This document shows positions 58,487-64,000 of a DNA stretch of 64,000 bases, piece after piece. Source of the stretch: Anaerotignum faecicola (GTDB lineage: Bacteria > Bacillota > Clostridia > Lachnospirales > Anaerotignaceae); contig NZ_BHVZ01000014.1 of the NCBI RefSeq assembly GCF_003865035.1, positions 62,001 to 126,000 on the forward strand, read 5' to 3'. The notes beneath the pieces are model-generated. The model did no database searches and was not told where the DNA came from. It was given only the letters and a program-made list of their open reading frames with translations. The position numbers were made by a program, and so were the translations under genes. Numbering within the stretch: the stretch's first letter is position 1; every line of letters begins with the position of its first letter.

Positions 58487-59278
58487 ATGAAGGAGCGCAG
58501 AGAACGAAATTTCCGTATTCTGGAATTTCGAGAAAATAAATTTGATATCATTGGGGATGTGCATGGCTGCTATGATGAGCTGATGGAGCTGATAGAAAGG
58601 CTCGGCTATGAGAAAAAGGATGGCTGTTATACGCATCCGGAGGGCAGAAGGCTGATTTCCGTGGGAGATGTGGCGGATAAGGGCTGTCAGAATCTGGCGT
58701 GTCTGGATTTCTGGATTGAGCAGGTCAATAACGGCGGCGCATTCTGGGTGCATGGCAACCATTGCAATAAGCTGTACCGCTATTTTCTGGGGAATCGTGT
58801 GCATCTGTCACACGGACTGGAGCGGACGGTAGCGGAGCTGGAGGCACTCCCGAAGGAAGAACGCATGGTGTTTCGCAGCCGATATATGCGCTGCTATGAG
58901 AGCCAATGCTTTTATCTTCTGCTGGACAGAAAGCGTCTTGCGGTGGTGCATGGGGGCTTGCGTCCCGAATCCATCGGAAAATTTTCCAATAAAATACGTG
59001 CGGTTTGTTTATATGGCGAAACAACGGGTAATTTTGACGAAAACGGTAAGCCTGAGCGTTTGGACTGGGCGGCGGAATATGACGGGCAGCCCTTTGTGGT
59101 CTATGGGCATACGGTGGCGGAAAGACCCGAAATCATCAACCGTACCGTTGATATCGATCAGGGCTGTGTTTATGGCGGCTATCTGACAGCATTGCGCTAC
59201 CCGGAAATTGAATTTGTGCAGGTGCGCGGCAAAAAATATGCGGAATATCACGGCGGCGGAAAGGTGCCGGAGGAATGA
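58487..59278 (+). CDS. Metallophosphoesterase (PrpE-like)
   Basis: 263 residues. The calcineurin-type motifs are in order: GDVHG near residue 25, GDVADKG near 62, GNH near 90, then a VVHGGLRPE near 150 and YGHTV near 206. The arrangement matches bis(5'-nucleosyl)-tetraphosphatase PrpE-like and serine/threonine phosphatase-like enzymes; the substrate is not certain. The ATG at 58487 follows AAAGGAAG. It stands alone ahead of the dgt-dnaG-rpoD region. Confidence 0.85.
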   Translation: MKERRERNFRILEFRENKFDIIGDVHGCYDELMELIERLGYEKKDGCYTHPEGRRLISVGDVADKGCQNLACLDFWIEQVNNGGAFWVHGNHCNKLYRYFLGNRVHLSHGLERTVAELEALPKEERMVFRSRYMRCYESQCFYLLLDRKRLAVVHGGLRPESIGKFSNKIRAVCLYGETTGNFDENGKPERLDWAAEYDGQPFVVYGHTVAERPEIINRTVDIDQGCVYGGYLTALRYPEIEFVQVRGKKYAEYHGGGKVPEE

Positions 59279-59409
59279 AAAGTCTTAGAGAATCGGAAGC
59301 TTTAAGGCTTTTTTTCGTGCAGAAAAAGGAATTTTCGGGAAAATGGCGTATTCTAAAAGTAATAGGAAAAATTTCGACTGATACGAAAGGCGGAAAAGGA
59401 GGGATTGCT

Positions 59410-60423
59410 ATGGAATTACGGCGGTTTCAGGAGGAATTGGAGGAGAAAATCCTTGGGGAATATGCAGCAAAAAGCAGCCGGACGAGGGGCAGGGAAAGAC
59501 CTGAGGAAAAATGCGACATTCGGACGGATTTTCAGCGTGACAGAGACCGTATCATCCATTGTAAATCCTTCCGCCGCATGAAGCACAAAACACAGGTGTT
59601 TATTTCCCCTGAGGGCGACCATTATCGGACACGGCTGACGCACACGCTTGAGGTTTCGCAGATTGCCAGAAGCATTGCGCGCGCATTGCGGCTGAATGAG
59701 GACTTGACCGAGGCGATTGCCCTTGGGCATGATTTAGGGCATACCCCCTTTGGGCATGCAGGCGAGCGCAAGCTGGATGAGCTTTGCAGGGATACGGGCG
59801 GCTTCGCGCATAATGTGCAGAGTCTGCGTGTGGTGGAGCGTCTGGAAAAGGACGGACGCGGACTGAACCTGACCTGGGAGGTGCGGGACGGGATTCTGAA
59901 CCATCGCACAAGCGGCAATCCTGCTACCTTAGAGGGGAAAATCGTGCAGCTTTCCGATAAGATTGCTTATACGAACCACGATATTGACGATGCCATCCGC
60001 GCAGGCATGCTCAAGCCGAAGGATATCCCAAGGGATATTGTTGCGCGCATCGGCACACGCTCCAGCAGCCGCATCAATGCCATGGTGCGGGATACCATTT
60101 TTCACAGCATGGGCATCAACGATATCCGCATGAGCGAGGAAATGCGGCAGACCCTAAAGGAGCTGCGTGCCTTTATGTTCCGTCATGTGTATGCCAGTGA
60201 TATTGCGGTGGCGGAGCATAAAAAGGCGGAGAAAATCGTGGGGGATTTATTTGATTATTATTTGGAATATCCGGAGGAAATGTCGGGAGAGTTTCAGGCA
60301 CTTCTGGATGACGGAGATCCGGTGCGGCAGGTGGTTTGCGATTATATTGCCTGCATGACGGATCGCTTTGCCGTTGCAAAGTATAAGACGCTTTTTATTC
60401 CGCAGGAATGGACCATCCTTTGA
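59410..60423 (+). CDS. dgt: Deoxyguanosinetriphosphate triphosphohydrolase-like protein
   Basis: 337 residues. The HD-domain residues are H of TRLTHTLEV, HD of GHDLGHTPFGHAG and D of IAYTNHDIDDAI, in a dGTPase scaffold (NDxxR KTQVF start as HKTQVF). It converts dGTP to deoxyguanosine and triphosphate or acts on other dNTPs. The ATG at 59410 follows GGAGGG; the open frame reaches 59275 without a ribosome site at a start. In Clostridia it commonly precedes dnaG, as here. Confidence 0.9.
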   Translation: MELRRFQEELEEKILGEYAAKSSRTRGRERPEEKCDIRTDFQRDRDRIIHCKSFRRMKHKTQVFISPEGDHYRTRLTHTLEVSQIARSIARALRLNEDLTEAIALGHDLGHTPFGHAGERKLDELCRDTGGFAHNVQSLRVVERLEKDGRGLNLTWEVRDGILNHRTSGNPATLEGKIVQLSDKIAYTNHDIDDAIRAGMLKPKDIPRDIVARIGTRSSSRINAMVRDTIFHSMGINDIRMSEEMRQTLKELRAFMFRHVYASDIAVAEHKKAEKIVGDLFDYYLEYPEEMSGEFQALLDDGDPVRQVVCDYIACMTDRFAVAKYKTLFIPQEWTIL

Positions 60424-60428
60424 AAGGG

Positions 60429-60641
60429 TAAGTCGAAATCAGGATTTCGACTTGTTTGGACAGAAGAATAAACAGATGCGTTCCGGCGGTAAACCTTGAA
60501 ACGCCCTGTTTTCCTCGACGGAAGTGAATTCCGTCTGCGGATTCCATTTGGGAAACTACTTACCGCTCAAGAAGGGGCGGCAGGCGAAGCCTGCTTTGCG
60601 TAGCAAAGTAATGAATAGTTTGTTTCCCAAGCCCTTCCGCT
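60429..60641 (-). repeat. Intergenic repeat element, copy 2
   Basis: 213 bases, the inverted counterpart of 47810-47966 with about 56 additional bases. It contains the AAGTCGAAATC/GATTTCGACTT dyad and mini-palindromes CAGG-CGAAG-CCTG, CTTTGC-GTA-GCAAAG and GACGGA/TCCGTC. It fills half of the 445-base gap between dgt and dnaG. Confidence 0.75.
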
Positions 60642-60778
60642 GCCCGAAATCACTTTGGCTACAGGCTGAAAAAGATACCAATTTTGGGGTAAAATATTCT
60701 TGCATTTTGCACATAGTTTGAAAAAGTCAAGGCTTTTTTGCAAAATTTTTGTTGATTTCTACAAAATGTATACAAGGA

Positions 60779-60805
60779 GAAGGATTTTTCTCAAATGTGT
60801 CGAAT
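60779..60805 (+). promoter_or_regulatory. Sigma-H promoter of dnaG-rpoD
   Basis: GAAGGATTT (60779-60787), 11 bases, GTCGAAT (60799-60805) is a full match to the sigma-H pattern RNAGGAWWW-N11/12-RNNGAAT, 63 bases before dnaG. In Bacillus the dnaG-sigA operon also has a sigma-H promoter. TGTCGAA within the -10 also reads as a 0A box. A vegetative promoter was not identified. Confidence 0.7.
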
Positions 60806-60868
60806 TTAGTATATAAAAGGGAGTGAAAGAACTTCCTTTTCGACTGTTATGGAAGGGGGGATGATGCC

Positions 60869-62647
60869 ATGAGATATCCGAGGGAGGTCGTGGATGAGGT
60901 GCGGCTGCAAAATGATATCGTAGAGGTCATTTCCCAGTATGTGCCGCTGAAGCAAAAGGGCAGCTCCTATTTTGGGCTTTGTCCGTTTCATAATGAAAAA
61001 ACGGCATCCTTTTCCGTCAACAGCGAAAAGCAGTTTTATTATTGCTTCGGCTGCGGCGCGGCAGGAAATGTGTTTTCCTTTTTAATGGAGATGGAAAACT
61101 GCGATTTCCCCGAAGCCATGAAGCGTCTGGCGGAGCGGGCGCATATTACCCTGCCCGAACCGGAAAAAAACGCGCAGGCAATCGCGGCGGAGCAGCTCAA
61201 GAAACGATTATTTGAAATGCACACCCTGGCAGGGAGGTTCTTTTATGAAGCCTTGCAGGAGGAGGAGGGGGCAGAGGCGAGAGCCTATCTGCAAAAACGG
61301 CAGATGGACCCCCGTATGGCAAGAAAATTCGGCATAGGCTACTCTCCGGACAGCTACGATGCGCTTTTCAGGCATTTGCAGGAGAAGGGCTTCAAGGTTT
61401 CGGAGATTTTGAAAACAGGGCTTGTGCTGGAAAATAAGGATGGCAAGGGCTACCATGACCGTTTCCGCGGCAGGCTGATGTTCCCCATTTTTGATGTACA
61501 GGGGCGTGTGGTCGGCTTCGGCGGCAGGATACTTGCCAAGGGTGAGCCGAAATATCTGAATTCACCCGAAACGATTCTGTTCAGCAAAAGCAGGAATCTG
61601 TATGGACTGAATTTTGCGAAGCAGACGAGAAAACGAGAGCTGATTCTGGTGGAGGGCTATATGGATATGCTTTCCATCTATCAGGCAGGGTTCCATAACG
61701 TAGTGGCATCATTGGGAACAGCCTTCAATCAGGAGCATGCAAGAACGCTGAAGCGCTTTGCGGATGATGTGATTTTGCTGTATGACAGCGATGAGGCAGG
61801 CACCAATGCCGCACTTCGCGCCATTCCCGTATTGGTGAAAAACGGCTTTCATGTGAAGGTGACACAGGTGCCGGACGGAAAGGATCCCGATGAATTTATC
61901 AAGGCAAAGGGTGCAGCGGAATTTTCCAAGCTGTTGGTGAATGCTGTGCATTATATATCCTTTGAAATTGCCTGCATACAGCGCAAATATAATCTCAAAA
62001 ATCCGGAGCACAGGGTTCGCTTTGCCACAGAGGCGGCGGAAATCCTTGCAAAGCTGGACAGTGAGATTGAGCGTAATGTTTACCTTGGAGAGGTAAGCAG
62101 GGTGACAGGCGTGGAGGAGGAGGCCATCCGCAGTGAAATTCGGAAGCTGGTGCAAAAAGAGGATGCGGCTTACCAAAGGGAGGCCGAAAAGCGGCAGCAG
62201 AATCTGAAGAATTACACGCCGGAGGGCAGAAGAAAGGATAAAGGGCTTCTGGAAGCCCAGAGAAGCTTGTTATATTATGCCGCCCAGCATCAGGGCATCT
62301 ATGATACGCTCAAAGAGATTCTGGAAGAGGATGATTTTACAGAAGGAATTTATTGGCGCACCTTCGGCGATATCGGGGATTTGTGGCAGAATGCAGGCCA
62401 TGTGTTCCCTGCCGATTTGGTCAGCCGCTTTGAGGATGCAAAGGAACAGAAGCAGGTGACAGAGATTTTTGCCGTACAGCTGCCGACAGAAAACGGGGCA
62501 GATATGGAAAAAGCCATCAATGAACAGGTAAAACGGCTGAAACGGACGAAAATCGACCATTTGACGGCAAACGCCGCAACCGTTGAGGAGATACAACGGC
62601 TGGTGGATGCCAAGAGAAAACTGGATTCCCTGTATATTACCATTTGA
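60869..62647 (+). CDS. dnaG: DNA primase
   Basis: 592 residues. N-terminal CHC2 zinc finger ([12 protein letters not shown], then [10 protein letters not shown]), central Toprim domain with VEGYMDMLS and the metal-binding DSDEAG near residue 310, and a C-terminal helicase-interaction domain. It makes RNA primers for replication. The ATG at 60869 follows GAAGGGGGG; a second ATG 9 bases upstream is out of frame. It is followed by rpoD after 38 bases. Confidence 0.96.
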   Translation: MRYPREVVDEVRLQNDIVEVISQYVPLKQKGSSYFGLCPFHNEKTASFSVNSEKQFYYCFGCGAAGNVFSFLMEMENCDFPEAMKRLAERAHITLPEPEKNAQAIAAEQLKKRLFEMHTLAGRFFYEALQEEEGAEARAYLQKRQMDPRMARKFGIGYSPDSYDALFRHLQEKGFKVSEILKTGLVLENKDGKGYHDRFRGRLMFPIFDVQGRVVGFGGRILAKGEPKYLNSPETILFSKSRNLYGLNFAKQTRKRELILVEGYMDMLSIYQAGFHNVVASLGTAFNQEHARTLKRFADDVILLYDSDEAGTNAALRAIPVLVKNGFHVKVTQVPDGKDPDEFIKAKGAAEFSKLLVNAVHYISFEIACIQRKYNLKNPEHRVRFATEAAEILAKLDSEIERNVYLGEVSRVTGVEEEAIRSEIRKLVQKEDAAYQREAEKRQQNLKNYTPEGRRKDKGLLEAQRSLLYYAAQHQGIYDTLKEILEEDDFTEGIYWRTFGDIGDLWQNAGHVFPADLVSRFEDAKEQKQVTEIFAVQLPTENGADMEKAINEQVKRLKRTKIDHLTANAATVEEIQRLVDAKRKLDSLYITI

Positions 62648-62685
62648 TATGGTTAGACTATAGGAACAGAGAGAAAGGAAGGATC

Positions 62686-63771
62686 ATGTTGAAATCCGTC
62701 GAAGAAACAACATTATTGACCAAGCTGGAGGAACTGGTGCAGCTGGCCAAAAAGAAAAAGAATGTACTGGAATATAAGGAGATCATGGATCATCTGGCGG
62801 ATTTGGATCTGGACCCCGACCGCATTGACAGAATCTATGAGTATCTGGAAAGTCAGAATATTGATATTCTGGGGAATATCGAAGCGGAGGAGGAGGTTGA
62901 GAAGGAGCTTGACCTGACTCTCCCCGAAGGCATCAATATTGATGACCCCGTCAGAATGTACCTCAAGGAAATCGGTAAGGTGCCCCTTCTGACGGCAGAA
63001 GAAGAAATCGAACTGGCGCAGAAGATGGAGGAGGGCGGCCCTGAGGGCGAAGCTGCCAAGAAGAAACTGGCAGAGGCCAACCTGCGTCTGGTTGTCAGCA
63101 TTGCAAAAAGATACGTTGGGCGAGGGATGCTCTTTCTTGACCTGATTCAGGAGGGCAATCTGGGGCTGATTAAGGCAGTTGAAAAATTCGACTTCCATAA
63201 GGGCTTTAAATTCTCCACATATGCGACATGGTGGATTCGTCAGGCAATCACAAGAGCGATTGCAGATCAGGCAAGAACGATTCGTATCCCCGTACACATG
63301 GTGGAAACCATCAATAAGCTGATTCGTATTTCCAGACAGCTTTTGCAGGAACTGGGCAGAGAACCGACCGCAGAGGAACTGGCTGTGGAAATGCAGATGC
63401 CGGAGGAGAAGGTGCGTGAAATTATGAAAATCGCACAGGAGCCGGTTTCTCTGGAAACGCCTATCGGTGAGGAGGAGGACAGCCATCTGGGTGACTTTAT
63501 CCCCGATGACGATATCCCCGCACCTGCGGAAGCCGCAGCGTTTACGCTTTTGAAGGAACAGCTGATGGAGGTTCTGGATACGCTGACGGAAAGAGAAGAA
63601 AAGGTGCTGCGTCTGCGTTTTGGTCTAGATGACGGCAGAGCAAGAACACTGGAGGAGGTTGGTAAGGAATTCAATGTTACCAGAGAACGTATCCGCCAGA
63701 TTGAAGCAAAGGCTCTGCGTAAGCTGCGCCACCCCAGCAGAAGCAAAAAGCTGAAGGATTATCTTGAATAA
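62686..63771 (+). CDS. rpoD: Primary RNA polymerase sigma factor (sigma-A)
   Basis: 361 residues, the size of Gram-positive sigma-A. A short region 1.1, region 1.2 with [11 protein letters not shown], region 2 with [21 protein letters not shown] in parts, region 3 and region 4.2 ([17 protein letters not shown]) are intact. The ATG at 62686 follows AAAGGAAGG. Second gene of the dnaG-rpoD operon, with a terminator at the end. Confidence 0.97.
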   Translation: MLKSVEETTLLTKLEELVQLAKKKKNVLEYKEIMDHLADLDLDPDRIDRIYEYLESQNIDILGNIEAEEEVEKELDLTLPEGINIDDPVRMYLKEIGKVPLLTAEEEIELAQKMEEGGPEGEAAKKKLAEANLRLVVSIAKRYVGRGMLFLDLIQEGNLGLIKAVEKFDFHKGFKFSTYATWWIRQAITRAIADQARTIRIPVHMVETINKLIRISRQLLQELGREPTAEELAVEMQMPEEKVREIMKIAQEPVSLETPIGEEEDSHLGDFIPDDDIPAPAEAAAFTLLKEQLMEVLDTLTEREEKVLRLRFGLDDGRARTLEEVGKEFNVTRERIRQIEAKALRKLRHPSRSKKLKDYLE

Positions 63772-63788
63772 GAGAATTGGAACAAAAG

Positions 63789-63829
63789 AGGGCGAAACAA
63801 ATAGAGATATTTGCTGCGCCCTTTTTTTG
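63789..63829 (+). terminator. Terminator of dnaG-rpoD
   Basis: AGGGCG/CGCCCT with an inner CAAAT/ATTTG pairing, followed by a run of seven T. Confidence 0.85.
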
Positions 63830-63848
63830 AAAATAAGGAGTCGAGGCT

Positions 63849-64000
63849 ATGGAGTTATCAAAACGATTGGAGATGGTCGCAGGTCTGGTGACGCAGGAGC
63901 GGATTGCGGATATCGGCACAGACCATGGCTATGTCCCTATTTATTTATACAAGCAGGGCAGAATCAAAAAGGCATACGCCTGCGATGTACGCAAGGGGCC
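63849..64000 (+). CDS. trmK: tRNA (adenine-N1)-methyltransferase TrmK, 3' end outside window
   Basis: The first 50 codons read LSKRLEMVAGLV, then RIADIGTDHGYVPIYL (the SAM-binding loop of TrmK/YqfN) and ACDVRKGP. It would methylate A22 of tRNA. AAGGAG lies upstream of the ATG. The position after rpoD is the normal one in Firmicutes. The gene is cut by the window end. Confidence 0.88.
   Translation, partial: MELSKRLEMVAGLVTQERIADIGTDHGYVPIYLYKQGRIKKAYACDVRKG

Overview
The window looks like a chromosome segment of an anaerobic, endospore-forming Clostridia bacterium, probably from the Lachnospirales. The G+C content is mid-range, a complete Rnf complex is present, and there are several sporulation and germination genes: ytfJ/GerW, a gerA-type operon, spoIIR and spoIIE. 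The genus cannot be fixed from the sequence alone. No rRNA, tRNA or CRISPR array was seen.

Layout. 0-12.4 kb (mostly + strand): DUF2953-ytfJ followed by a stand-alone Card1-like CARF nuclease, a TetR regulator, a sodium/proline symporter, an SDR enzyme, a YihY membrane protein, a TolC-like exported protein, the gerAA-AB-AC germination operon behind a sigma-G-like promoter, and spoIIR behind a sigma-F-like promoter. 12.4-27.4 kb (- strand): a cell-shape and division cluster (mreB, mreC, mreD, long PBP2, minC, minD, minE, rodA, mgsA) and the rnfCDGEAB operon. 27.9-38.7 kb (+): rpoN, a MocR regulator, a T-box leader with alaS, spoIIE under a promoter with Spo0A-type architecture, then tilS and hpt. 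38.7-48.4 kb: a small low-GC island (peptidase E, acetyltransferase, methyltransferase), a nitrilase-family amidase, an ECF sigma/RsiV-type anti-sigma pair, brnQ, an XRE regulator and small membrane proteins. 58-64 kb (+): phosphoesterase, dGTPase, then dnaG-rpoD-trmK behind a consensus-like sigma-H promoter.

The most notable finding is at 49.1-57.1 kb. A subtilisin-like protease gene on the - strand is cut in two inside its conserved GHGTHVTG motif. The 5' part (catalytic Asp and His) is at 57.1-57.3 kb and the 3' part (catalytic Ser) at 48.4-49.1 kb. Between them lie about 8.0 kb bounded by perfect 10-bp direct repeats (CCGTGACATG at 49123 and 57120). The segment carries a serine recombinase, a lipoprotein, a GntR regulator, a complete DctPQM TRAP transporter and a FUSC-type membrane protein. 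Recombination between the repeats would restore an in-frame 291-codon protease with the canonical motif and full catalytic triad. This is either an integrative element or a sporulation-type intervening element comparable in logic to skin in sigK. The recombinase lacks the usual C-terminal zinc-ribbon region, so present mobility is uncertain. Inside the element, the TRAP operon has a 29-codon membrane peptide at its end and a 3' untranslated stretch with 14 bases complementary to its own dctP ribosome-binding region.
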